Source: DASXMT01 sp963781305
GTDB lineage: Bacteria; Actinomycetota; Acidimicrobiia; Acidimicrobiales; RAAP-2
NCBI GenBank assembly: GCA_963781305.1
Contig: CAWAFL010000014.1
Coordinates: 744,001 to 808,000, forward strand
Reading direction: 5' to 3'
DNA: 64,000 nt
In this document: positions 1-7,602 of the stretch, piece after piece
Layout: each line of letters opens with the position of its first letter
Position numbering within the stretch: the first letter of the stretch is position 1
The notes under the pieces: generated by a model
What the model was told of the DNA's origin: nothing
What the model saw: only the letters and a program-made list of their open reading frames with translations
The model's database searches: none
Translations under genes and position numbers: made by a program

Positions 1-525
1 GGCCACGAGCTCGGTCTCGAAGTAACCCCCCCGCTGACCGGCCAGCGGGGGGCCGAGTGGATGCTCGAGGGAGATGACCGCCCAACCGGAGGGTCCGAGC
101 AGGTGGGCGAAGGAGCAGAGGGGGACCGTCCAGTGTTCGAGATAGTGCAGCGCCAGTGAACAGGTGATCCCGTCGAACGATCCGGGCTCCAGCGGGAGCG
201 GTTCTGCGAGGTCGGCCACGAAGTAACGGCCACGGCCTCCGCATCGCTGTCTGGCCTCCTCCACCATCAACGGGCTGAGGTCGATCCCGACGACGTCTGC
301 GCCCTCGTCGAGCAGCCACTCGCACTGGGCGCCGGAGCCGCACCCGGCGTCCAGCACGGTCGATCCGGCGAGCGGACGAGGAACAAGGGAGCGCAGCGCG
401 GGTCGCTCGAGGTGACCGTTGAAGGGGCCGTCGTCGGTCGTTGTGGCCCAGACTCCAGCAAGCCGGTCATAGGCATCCCGCGTGCGGCGCGTGTGCTCAG
501 CCTGATCACCGGGTAGTTCGGGCAC
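1..525 (-). CDS. SAM-dependent class I methyltransferase (C-terminus cut by window edge)
   Basis: The minus frame starting at GTG 525 is open to the window edge (175 codons, no stop). Around residues 57-66 it shows the class I methyltransferase motif I, VLDAGCGSGA, which binds S-adenosylmethionine. Further on come 'DVVGIDLSPLMV' (motif II-like acidic loop), 'FVADLAEPLPLEPGSFDGI' and 'LALHYLEHW', the usual layout of a Methyltransf_11/UbiE-like fold. The substrate cannot be told; the N-terminal 'AYDRLAGVWA' resembles small-molecule methyltransferases. The real C-terminus lies outside the window. It is divergent from the small gene to its right. Confidence 0.85.
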   Translation of the reverse strand, partial: MPELPGDQAEHTRRTRDAYDRLAGVWATTTDDGPFNGHLERPALRSLVPRPLAGSTVLDAGCGSGAQCEWLLDEGADVVGIDLSPLMVEEARQRCGGRGRYFVADLAEPLPLEPGSFDGITCSLALHYLEHWTVPLCSFAHLLGPSGWAVISLEHPLGPPLAGQRGGYFETELVA

Positions 526-638
526 GGTTGAATTGTGTCAGGTGAATTCTGTCAGGCCCATATGGGTCTGTCGGCGGCGATGGAGACAGGGGTCCGCCAG
601 CTGGGGCGATGCTCGTCGACAAGGGCATTCCGGAGGTA

Positions 639-650
639 CATACTGCATCC
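639..650 (+). promoter_or_regulatory. Candidate -10 for a leaderless start at 651
   Basis: CATACT at 639-644 is followed by exactly six bases and then ATG 651. This matches the spacing seen at several other genes here, although the first base is C rather than T. No clear -35 is visible. Confidence 0.35.
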
Positions 651-992
651 ATGGGCGGCGAAGCCGCGAGGCTGCAGATACCTGATCGAAGGGACGCCGG
701 CCGCCACTTGCGCGTCTCCTGGCACCCGACCCGGCAGCTGGTCGTATTCAGTCACTGGCGCGACGGTGTGTGCGTGGCCACCACGCCTGTGGAGCTCGCC
801 GAGATTCCCACTGTGATTGCCGTGCTGGTCAAGGCACTCGCCGAGGCAGCTCGGAGGCCGACGGCGGAAGCATCAACACCAGGTGCCGCGTCGCTCGCCC
901 ATGACGTTCGAGAGGTACTGACGAGCTGGATTCGGTCTCGATTGGCGACAATCAGTGTGTTGAAGCCTCGCTCGCCATATCGCCACGACTGA
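651..992 (+). CDS. Small conserved hypothetical protein
   Basis: A 113-residue protein with no recognised enzymatic motif. Its core 'LRVSWHPTRQLVVFSHWRDGVCVATTPV' has the feel of a small conserved actinobacterial family of unknown function. The segment that follows is Leu/Ala-rich and probably helical ('IPTVIAVLVKALAEAA'). I chose ATG 651 rather than the in-frame ATG 609 because a -10-like hexamer sits six bases upstream of 651, and no ribosome binding site is convincing for 609. No function is proposed. Confidence 0.5.
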   Translation: MGGEAARLQIPDRRDAGRHLRVSWHPTRQLVVFSHWRDGVCVATTPVELAEIPTVIAVLVKALAEAARRPTAEASTPGAASLAHDVREVLTSWIRSRLATISVLKPRSPYRHD

Positions 993-1229
993 GTTCGTCC
1001 TGCTCGCCATTGGTCAACCTCCCGGGGGCCTCGAGTTCGTGCGCCCGGGTATTGACGTTGTCGACTGCAGTCGATGAGACGTGGCGCTCGAGATATTCAA
1101 GTCCGCGTCGCGCCCGAGACCGGAGTGGCTCGGTGCCCGAGATCTGTCCCTGACCTACATTGATAGGGGGGTTGGATCACCCGCCGGGCACCGAGTCCCG
1201 GCCCGGGGTCCGACTGGGGAGGGAGCGTC

Positions 1230-2321
1230 ATGAACGATGTACCCGGGGTGATGCCGGCTGCCGTCTACCGGCGACCGGGCGAGGTGGTGGTGGAGGAGCG
1301 CCCAGTGCCGACACCCGGTCCCGGAGAGGTACTGGTAGAGGTGGACCACTGCGGCATCTGCGGCACGGATATCCATATGCTGCTCGACGGTTGGGCCGAG
1401 AACCCGGGCCTGGTGGCCGGGCACGAGTTCGCCGGCGCTATCGCCGCCCTCGGAGAGAGCGTCACCGGTTGGGAGATCGGCGAGACGGTTGTGGGCGGTC
1501 CGTCACCCCGGTGCGGGCGGTGCCGCCGCTGCCTGGAGGGAAAGCCCTCGCAATGCGAGAACCGCGGGGGCTCGATCGTCGACGGCCGTGACGGCGCCTT
1601 TGCCCACTACGTGCTGGTGCACGAGGCCTCTCTGCTCCGCCTGCCGCCGGCGCTGTCACCACGCCAGGCGGCGCTGGCCGAGCCGCTGGCCGTCGCCCTG
1701 CACGGGATCACCCGTTCGGGAGTGGGTCCCGGCGACAGCGTGATGGTCATCGGAGCGGGACCCATCGGGGCACTGTCCATCGCCGCCCTGGTGGCCAGGG
1801 GCATCGGCCCGGTCACCGCCGTGGAGCCCGGCGAGAAACGCAAGCAGCTGTCCCGCGATCTCGGTGCCGCCGTCGTGCTGGATCCCTCCGACCTCGAAGT
1901 GTTCCCGATGTGGGAGCCCGAGCGCATCTCCGAGCGGGCCGCCCACGTCGTGCTCGAGTGCTCGGGCAAGAAGGCGGCCATGGAGGCCGGGTTCCACCAG
2001 CTGCGCCGGGGGGGCACCCTGGCCCTGGTCGGCGCGGGGTTGGAGCCCCCCACATTCGATCCCAACCGCTTCGTCCTGAACGAGCTGCACGTGGTGGGGT
2101 CGTTCGTCTACGACAAGGGCGGGTTCGAGCGGGCGCTCGAACTGCTGGCCAGCGACGGGTTCCCGACTGACCTACTGATCGAGGCCGAGGACGTGACCCT
2201 GGACAAGTTGTCCGACGCGCTGGCGGGCCTGGCCGCCGGCCGGTACGCGGGCAAGGTCATGGTGGTTCCCCGGCTGTCCGACGGGGCGGCCCCTGCAGTG
2301 GCCGCCACTGGGGGCGCCTGA
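1230..2321 (+). CDS. Zinc-dependent medium-chain alcohol/polyol dehydrogenase
   Basis: A 363-residue NAD(P)-dependent MDR enzyme that oxidises an alcohol or polyol to the carbonyl; the substrate is unknown. Visible features are the catalytic zinc site Cys44 (CGICGTDIH) with GHEF at residues 64-67, the structural zinc ligands Cys95/98/101/109 (CGRCRRC..C), and the Rossmann motif GAGPIG at about 175-180. Threonine-, sorbitol- and glucose-dehydrogenase-like members share this layout. The start has a strong Shine-Dalgarno (GGGGAGGGAG, 1216-1225). Its stop overlaps the next start by one base (TGATG), so the VOC-like protein is probably co-translated and acts in the same pathway. Confidence 0.9.
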   Translation: MNDVPGVMPAAVYRRPGEVVVEERPVPTPGPGEVLVEVDHCGICGTDIHMLLDGWAENPGLVAGHEFAGAIAALGESVTGWEIGETVVGGPSPRCGRCRRCLEGKPSQCENRGGSIVDGRDGAFAHYVLVHEASLLRLPPALSPRQAALAEPLAVALHGITRSGVGPGDSVMVIGAGPIGALSIAALVARGIGPVTAVEPGEKRKQLSRDLGAAVVLDPSDLEVFPMWEPERISERAAHVVLECSGKKAAMEAGFHQLRRGGTLALVGAGLEPPTFDPNRFVLNELHVVGSFVYDKGGFERALELLASDGFPTDLLIEAEDVTLDKLSDALAGLAAGRYAGKVMVVPRLSDGAAPAVAATGGA

Positions 2322-2767
2322 TGGCACATCCCTATTACCCGACGGGCAATCCCCACTTCAACCATGTGGCCATGAGTCTGCCTGCCGACCTGCTCGATGA
2401 AGGCGGTCGCCGTGATATCTGCCACTTCTGGAGCGAGGTCTTCGGGTTCGACGAGATAGAAGTCATGACCGAGGACCGCCGCCGACTGATCCTTTCGTGC
2501 GTGCACTGGGACCAGTTCATATTCCTTATCGCCGAGGACGATCCCATGCGATGTTCGCGCATGGACCATTTCGGCTTCGCCGTGGGATCACTGACGGAAC
2601 TACAGGGCGTGCAGGACCGGGCGGCCCGCTTCCGCACCGGTGACGATCGGGTCGACCTCATCGACCTGGCCGTCGACGATCAGGAAGTCGTCAAGATCCA
2701 TTCGGTGTACGTGCGCTACCTCTTACCCATGATGTGCGAAGTGCAGTGGTGGGAGTTCGCGGCGTGA
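2321..2767 (+). CDS. VOC/glyoxalase-like superfamily protein
   Basis: A 148-residue protein that looks like one vicinal-oxygen-chelate unit pair. 'FNHVAMSLP' near the N-terminus, 'MDHFGFAVGS' in the middle and 'MCEVQWW' at the end sit at the usual spacing for the metal-binding His/Glu positions of glyoxalase/dioxygenase-fold proteins. The family isomerises or cleaves small oxygenated molecules, and the specific reaction cannot be assigned. Its start overlaps the dehydrogenase stop by one base, so the two are likely a functional pair. Confidence 0.6.
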   Translation: MAHPYYPTGNPHFNHVAMSLPADLLDEGGRRDICHFWSEVFGFDEIEVMTEDRRRLILSCVHWDQFIFLIAEDDPMRCSRMDHFGFAVGSLTELQGVQDRAARFRTGDDRVDLIDLAVDDQEVVKIHSVYVRYLLPMMCEVQWWEFAA

Positions 2768-2805
2768 GCACCCGTGTTCACGGTCTGCCTCTCACACGTC
2801 TGCGG

Positions 2806-2817
2806 TAGCGTACGCCG
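2806..2817 (+). promoter_or_regulatory. TAnnnT -10 element placing the RidA transcript start at its ATG
   Basis: TAGCGT at 2806-2811 is followed by six bases and then ATG 2818. Transcription would begin at or next to the A of the start codon, giving a leaderless mRNA. There is no purine-rich ribosome binding site in the gap. Confidence 0.5.
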
Positions 2818-3282
2818 ATGCCGGGCGTCATCGAACAGCGGATCACCGAGTTGGGGCATACCCTCTACGGTCCGCACCCGCCGCATGACCCGCTGGTGTC
2901 GGTGGTCGTCCATGGCGGCGTGGCCCGCACGTCCGGGCAGCTCCCACGGATCGACGGCAAGCTGATCTGCACCGGTCTCCTTGGCGACACCGTCACGGTC
3001 GAAGAGGCCAGCCGCGCCTCGGCGGTGTGCGCGCTCAACGCGCTGTCGGTGCTGCGCGAGGAGCTGGGCACCCTCGACCGGATCGAGCGAGTGCTCACCG
3101 TGCTCGGATTTGCCGCCGTGGCCCCGGGCACCCAGATGCAACCGGCCGCCATCGACGGAGCCAGCCGACTCCTGTTCGAGGTGTTCGGCGAGGCGGGCAG
3201 GCACACCCGTTCGGCCATCGGGGTCGCCTCGCTCCCACGCGGGGGCACGGTGGAGCTCGAGGTGGCTGTCGCCGTTCGCTGA
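2818..3282 (+). CDS. RidA/YjgF family protein (enamine/imine deaminase-like)
   Basis: A 154-residue member of the RidA (YjgF/YER057c/UK114) superfamily. 'VVHGGVARTSGQLP' and 'CALNALSVLREELGTLDRIERVLTVLGF' are the family's strand and helix signature. The C-terminal half 'HTRSAIGVASLPRGGTVELEVAVAVR' carries the Arg that binds the substrate carboxylate in active members, followed by the terminal 'VElE' strand. The length fits the slightly longer subgroup. It probably hydrolyses reactive enamine intermediates or a related metabolite. It appears to be transcribed on its own from a leaderless promoter. Confidence 0.85.
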   Translation: MPGVIEQRITELGHTLYGPHPPHDPLVSVVVHGGVARTSGQLPRIDGKLICTGLLGDTVTVEEASRASAVCALNALSVLREELGTLDRIERVLTVLGFAAVAPGTQMQPAAIDGASRLLFEVFGEAGRHTRSAIGVASLPRGGTVELEVAVAVR

Positions 3283-3300
3283 GCGGTCGGATCGCTCCGG

Positions 3301-4965
3301 TCAGTCGAGCAGGGCTCGGGAATTGCGGATGGCCAGGGCGACCAGGGTCAGGGTGGGGCCATAGCCGGCGCTGGTCGGGAACACTGACGAATCAGCGATG
3401 GTGACGTTGGGCACGTCGTGCAGCCTCCCCCAGCGGTCGCACACCGAGGTTGCCGGGTCGTCACCCATGCGGGCCGTTCCCATCACGTGCTTGGAGACGG
3501 GGATCTTTGCCGCCGTGGCGGTGATGCCGAAGGGGTTGTCGTCGAGCATGGGGGAGGTGACGGTGGTGGTCCACCCGGCACCCGTCTCGGTCAGGATGGC
3601 CTCGAGCTTGGCGGCGTGGTACTTCGAGGCGACGATCTCGTGCCGGTGGGGCTGGTAGGTCGTCCTGGCCACGGCGAAACCCCGGGCGTCGCGGATCGAT
3701 GGGTCGAGGTCGACCCGGTTGGTGGGTTGGGGAAGGTCCTCGCCCTGCATGCACAGCGCCACGAGGTGGTCCCGGTAGGGCGACTCTCGCATCATCACCT
3801 TGTGCTCGGTCCCCCAAGGGTAGGTGCTGGCCTCCATGATCGGGTGGGCCGGACCGCAGTGCTCGACCATCCCGCCCTTGATCCACGGCAGCCCGGCCTC
3901 TCTCGCCACCTCGAACGACTCGGGGTCGGGCACGATGTGGTCGTCGTGGAGGTGGGAGACGGAGCGGCCCTTGTAGTAGTGGGTCCGATGATCGAGTCGG
4001 CCCAAACTGATCGTCTGGAAGTGGAACATGAGGTTCCTGCCGATCTCGGGGTGCTCGAGGCCCGAGAGCAGGAGCAGCCGGGGCGTCTCCATCGCCCCGC
4101 AGGCCACCACCACCTGGTTGGCCCGCTCTTCGTGACGTTGGCCCCCGGCGTCCAGCCATTCGACGCCGACGGCACGTCCGTTTTGAATCAGTATCCGGTT
4201 GACGAACGAGTCGGGTCGGACCTCGGCCCGCCCGGTGAGCAGGGCTCGGCGCAAGGGAGAGACGGGGTCGCCCTTGGCGTGGATCGGGCATCCGAAAAAG
4301 GAGCAGAAGCCACAGTTGTTGCACGCCGGACGGCCGTCATAGGGCACCGAGTTGGCCCCGGTGGGGCCGGGGTAGGGGTGGTAGCCGAGCCGCTCTGCCG
4401 CGGCCACGGTGAGCAGCGACCCGTACATGGGCGCCCCCGGGGGCATGGGATAGGGGCCCGACCGGTCGGCGGCGAAGGGATTGGCGTCGGCTTGACCGGC
4501 CACGCCCACCAGCCGCTCGGCTTCGGCGTAGAACGGTTCGAGGTCGTCGTAGCCGATGGGCCAATCAGCCACCGCGGCGCCGTCGACCGGGCCGAGCAGC
4601 GAGCGGAGGCGGAAGTCGTCTTCCCGGAACCGGGGTAGCTTGCCGTCGGCGTGCACCCCGCCGCCGCCCACGGTGGCCGGGAGGTTGTTCACGTCGCCGA
4701 CATGGAGCCGGTCGCCCGCCTCCTCGCTGGGCCGGAACGTGCGCGGGTCGAGCCACGGATCCGGACCGAGAAAGTGGCGCACCATGAACTTGAGCTCGTC
4801 GTTGGAGTAGTCGGTGATGAGGTTGTACGGAGGCTCCAGCTCGATGAGACGGTTCCGGCCCCGCTCGAAGACGACCACGGAGCGGCCGGCCGCCGTGAGG
4901 ACGTCAGCCGCAGTCGACCCGCCGGGCCCCGAGCCGACGATGATGACGTCGAAGTCCCTAGTCAC
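3301..4965 (-). CDS. GMC-family FAD oxidoreductase (gluconate dehydrogenase/cholesterol oxidase type)
   Basis: A 554-residue flavoprotein. The N-terminal FAD motif 'VGSGPGGSTAADVL' lies around residues 9-22. Further on come 'NNLPATVGGGGVHADGK' and 'NCGFCSFFGCP', a Cys-rich insert also seen in GMC subunits of membrane sugar dehydrogenases. The C-terminal GMC domain has the active-site His in 'HVMGTARMG' and 'DSSVFPTSAGYGPTLT', where the usual Asn-Pro is Gly-Pro. I chose GTG 4965 because GGAGGT lies 8 bases upstream; an in-frame ATG at 4983 is the alternative. The start overlaps the stop of the small-subunit gene, so the two are translationally coupled. Confidence 0.88.
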   Translation of the reverse strand: MTRDFDVIIVGSGPGGSTAADVLTAAGRSVVVFERGRNRLIELEPPYNLITDYSNDELKFMVRHFLGPDPWLDPRTFRPSEEAGDRLHVGDVNNLPATVGGGGVHADGKLPRFREDDFRLRSLLGPVDGAAVADWPIGYDDLEPFYAEAERLVGVAGQADANPFAADRSGPYPMPPGAPMYGSLLTVAAAERLGYHPYPGPTGANSVPYDGRPACNNCGFCSFFGCPIHAKGDPVSPLRRALLTGRAEVRPDSFVNRILIQNGRAVGVEWLDAGGQRHEERANQVVVACGAMETPRLLLLSGLEHPEIGRNLMFHFQTISLGRLDHRTHYYKGRSVSHLHDDHIVPDPESFEVAREAGLPWIKGGMVEHCGPAHPIMEASTYPWGTEHKVMMRESPYRDHLVALCMQGEDLPQPTNRVDLDPSIRDARGFAVARTTYQPHRHEIVASKYHAAKLEAILTETGAGWTTTVTSPMLDDNPFGITATAAKIPVSKHVMGTARMGDDPATSVCDRWGRLHDVPNVTIADSSVFPTSAGYGPTLTLVALAIRNSRALLD

Positions 4966-5521
4966 GCTGGCTGACCTCCGCATCGGTGTAGCCCCGCGGC
5001 TGCACGTCACCGGCGAAGTCGATGTTCTTCCACCCGACCTCGCCTTGGTTGCCGCCGTACTCGGGCGCCCCGTACATGCCCTGGCAGGCGTGGGCGTAGA
5101 GCATGGCGGTGAAGACCTTGTTGGTCCGGAGGCGCTCATCCTGTTCGGCGGACGACACCGAGGCGAAGTCGGTCCCCAAGGCCTTCAGCCCGTTGCGGTA
5201 CACCTCCTGGAAGCCCTCGACGGGACCCAGCCGCTCGCGCTCAGGCAAACCGAGCGACCCCTCGATGCGGGTTCGCCAGGCCAGTTCCTCGAGCGGGGTG
5301 AGGTGGTGGAACGAGGCAAAGCTGGGCGTTCCCCCGAATCGGCCAGAGAAGGGACCGCCGGCCCAGATCAAAGGGGGATCGCTGGCAAAGGCACCTAGGA
5401 GGCCGTCGATGTAGTCGACGACGCGGGCTTCATGTGCACCGGGTTGGTCATCGGTGGGGATCAGCCGGGCGCACGCGGCGTCGATGGCGGCGTACTCCGA
5501 ATCGGTGAAGAAGCGGGGCAT
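4958..5521 (-). CDS. Gluconate 2-dehydrogenase subunit 3 family protein
   Basis: A 187-residue protein of the small-subunit family that partners GMC flavoproteins. Typical are the N-terminal 'FFTDSEYAAIDAACARLIPTD', 'AHEARVVDYID', 'LTPLEELAWRTRIE' and the C-terminal 'YGGNQGEVGWKNIDFAGDVQPRGY'. In Gram-negative complexes this subunit usually carries the Tat signal and works with a cytochrome c subunit. Here I see neither a twin-arginine signal nor a cytochrome gene, so the complex may be cytoplasmic with another electron acceptor. It overlaps the downstream GMC gene by eight bases. Confidence 0.82.
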   Translation of the reverse strand: MPRFFTDSEYAAIDAACARLIPTDDQPGAHEARVVDYIDGLLGAFASDPPLIWAGGPFSGRFGGTPSFASFHHLTPLEELAWRTRIEGSLGLPERERLGPVEGFQEVYRNGLKALGTDFASVSSAEQDERLRTNKVFTAMLYAHACQGMYGAPEYGGNQGEVGWKNIDFAGDVQPRGYTDAEVSQRD

Positions 5522-5600
5522 GAGCGACTCTAACCCGCCTGCCGTGAAGATAAAACTGATGGTCCCATTGTTCCCGACACGGCTCCTCCGGTGATTCGGC

Positions 5601-6308
5601 TCAGGATGCCCCCGCCCGGATCCACTGCAATCCGCCGAGCAGGTGGGACAGGAAGGTCGTGCTCTCCCACGCCGTTGGGAAGTGTCCGAGCGCGGTGTAG
5701 AAGGTCCTTCCCCGCTCCTCGGTATGGCACCAGGACAGTGGGAATCCGTCCACGGGCACACGGGCGCCGGGAACCGTCATGTCCAACGGCGCGGGGTCGA
5801 CCCGCAAGAGGACCTCGACCTCGGATCGGATCCCTTCGAACAGGTAGATCTCGTCATGCCAGGACCATGGGTCCGGGAGATGCATGGTCGACGGGTGGGT
5901 GGGGTCCATCACCTCGATCTCGAACGACTGGGTCCAGGGATGGCCGGCGAATCGGCCGCCGAGGATGGTGCCGTAGTCGTCCCAGCCATGACAGGCGTCG
6001 GTGGCTGCGTGGACGCCGAGCACACCGAGGTCGCCGCGCCGCCACGACTCGGAAATTGCTGTCCGTTGGGCAGGACTGAACGGCGTCTCCCCGATGGTGA
6101 ACAGGGCGAGTGCGCCGCCGGCGCTGAGTTGGTCCACGGTCAGGTCGACGACACTGGTTATGACGATCGGTTCCAGGCCGGACATGGTCCCCACCTCGGC
6201 CAGGGCCGCGGCGGCCTGGGGAAGGACCCCGTGGACTCCGGCGGGACCCTCGCGGTAGGGGGCCACCTCGGTGATGACGAGGAGGGGTGGCCGAGCCACT
6301 GGGGTCAT
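5601..6308 (-). CDS. ThuA-like domain protein
   Basis: A 235-residue protein with the ThuA (trehalose-utilisation-like, glutamine-amidotransferase fold) signature 'GVHAATDACHGWDDYGTILGGRF..HPW' in the middle and 'DEIYLF' and 'PLSWCHTEERGRTFYTALGH' in the second half, the normal order for the family. These proteins accompany oxidised-sugar catabolism and GMC dehydrogenases; their own reaction is not settled. The start ATG 6308 overlaps a TGA that would end the frameshift-corrected TetR gene (ATGA), so the regulator and this gene were built as one operon. Confidence 0.8.
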   Translation of the reverse strand: MTPVARPPLLVITEVAPYREGPAGVHGVLPQAAAALAEVGTMSGLEPIVITSVVDLTVDQLSAGGALALFTIGETPFSPAQRTAISESWRRGDLGVLGVHAATDACHGWDDYGTILGGRFAGHPWTQSFEIEVMDPTHPSTMHLPDPWSWHDEIYLFEGIRSEVEVLLRVDPAPLDMTVPGARVPVDGFPLSWCHTEERGRTFYTALGHFPTAWESTTFLSHLLGGLQWIRAGAS

Positions 6309-6878
6309 CCCGGGAGCTCGATGACGCTCAGGGCGCGGCGCACCGACGTGTCGACAAACTCGCGCTCGCGCAACCCGGACGTCCAGGCGATCACGCTGGT
6401 GACCCACACCATCTCGATGACGTCAGCCACTTTTTCCTGCGTTGCCGAGGGTGGGCCCTCCGGCCATCACGAAGGCCAGGGTGGCTTTGAGCCCGTCCTC
6501 GAACCCGGCCAGCAACGGCGAGATGGAGGGCTGTCCCGAGGTCCAGGCCCGGACCATGGCCTTGGCCAGCTCGGGCGAGTCCATGACCCCCTCGGTGCAC
6601 TCCCGGAGGGCCAGAAGGATCCGGGACCTCGGGGTGCGCGCCCGGCGCATCGTGGTCTCGCGGATCTTGGCGTACTCGATCTTGGAGGTCTCGACGAGCG
6701 AGGCCAGCAGTAGGTGCTCCTTCGAGGGGAAGTACTTGTAGATGGTGCGGGACGAGACCCCGGTGGCATCGACCAGATCGCTGATGCGCCACCCGTCGAG
6801 CCCATGGCGGATGGTGAGGTCGATCACCGTCTCGTGGATCTCCTTCAGCTGTTCAGCGCTCAGTGGGGCGGCGGGCAC
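6305..6878 (-). CDS. TetR-family repressor with an apparent +1 frameshift
   Basis: From GTG 6878 the first frame gives a standard TetR N-terminus ('IRHGLDGWRISDLVDATGVSSRTIYKYFPSKEHLL', helix-turn-helix) and runs to a stop at 6423 after 151 residues, which is short for the family. Skipping one base near 6455-6475 opens 'GPPSATQEKVADVIEMVW', 'TSVIAWTSGL' and on to a TGA at 6305-6307, giving a normal 190-residue regulator with the family's typical C-terminal ligand-binding helices. That TGA overlaps the ThuA start, which supports the repair. It is either a sequencing or assembly error or a recent inactivation. It probably controls the ThuA/GMC genes. Confidence 0.8.
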
Positions 6879-7053
6879 GGCACGACGGCGGCAGCCCTGC
6901 CGCGCCTCTCTCGGATCGACTGGGCACGACGCATGGCGACGTTCTTACCAGTCTGCGGGTGTCGCCGTTGCCACCGGCGACGACGAGGCCTCCGCCAACC
7001 CATTCGTGTGCGTGCCGAGAGCTACAGTTTCAGGCACGCGGAAGGGACTTACG

Positions 7054-7464
7054 GTGACCGACGAACCCGAGAAGACAGAAGAAGAGACCCTGCGGGAGGC
7101 TGCGGCGCTGCTCGGACCGGGATCAGTCGGTGAAGTGGTGCGGAACTTCAAGAAGTCCCTCAAGGCCCGAAACTATGGCGACGCCACCGCCTATCTTGAC
7201 GAGAACCTTGCCGACCTCGACCTCACGGGACTCGACCTGACGTTCCTGGACGAGCCGGGGTGGGGTGTGTCGGGCCGCCCCCGGGTGGTTGGCCCCGACT
7301 CCGAGATCGTCCTCTATATACGGTCGGCAAAGGGCGCTCTGCAGCGGGTCGACAAGTCAAAGCCGGTCGAGGCGTTCCCGTTTACGGTTCGTCGTGGCCC
7401 AGAGGGGATGCGGATCAGCCAGATCGGTGCCGGCGACTGGCTGGCGCAGCGGCTTGGGTACTGA
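7054..7464 (+). CDS. Hypothetical acidic protein
   Basis: A 136-residue protein with no motif I recognise. The first half is strongly charged ('TDEPEKTEEETLREAAALL', then 'VVRNFKKSLKARNYGDATAYLDENLADLDL') and probably helical. The second half looks like a small beta domain ('GPDSEIVLYIRSAKGALQRV', 'FPFTVRRGPEGMRISQIG'), which is reminiscent of SnoaL/NTF2-like folds without proving one. The GTG start at 7054 has GAAGGGA at 7041-7047. It is divergent from the TetR gene across about 175 bases. Confidence 0.6.
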   Translation: MTDEPEKTEEETLREAAALLGPGSVGEVVRNFKKSLKARNYGDATAYLDENLADLDLTGLDLTFLDEPGWGVSGRPRVVGPDSEIVLYIRSAKGALQRVDKSKPVEAFPFTVRRGPEGMRISQIGAGDWLAQRLGY

Positions 7465-7602
7465 CGGGCGAGGGTCCGGGCTGAGAGCGAGCCCGCCGGG
7501 CGACGCCGAGCACTCCCTATTGGTCTAGCCGGTCACCCTGGATAACCAGGAAATCGACGTGTCATCCAGGTACTGTTTCTGGAACGTCCGAAGGGGGTCG
7601 CC

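Noticed and set aside
1053..1075. TTGACG at about 1055 as a -35 for the alcohol dehydrogenase
   Set aside because: No acceptable -10 at 16-18 bases; the TACATT near 1157 is a better but still uncertain candidate.
3418..4638. A 406-codon plus-strand frame opposite the GMC gene
   Set aside because: Composition dominated by Gly/Val/His/Arg; the GMC motifs on the minus strand are clear.
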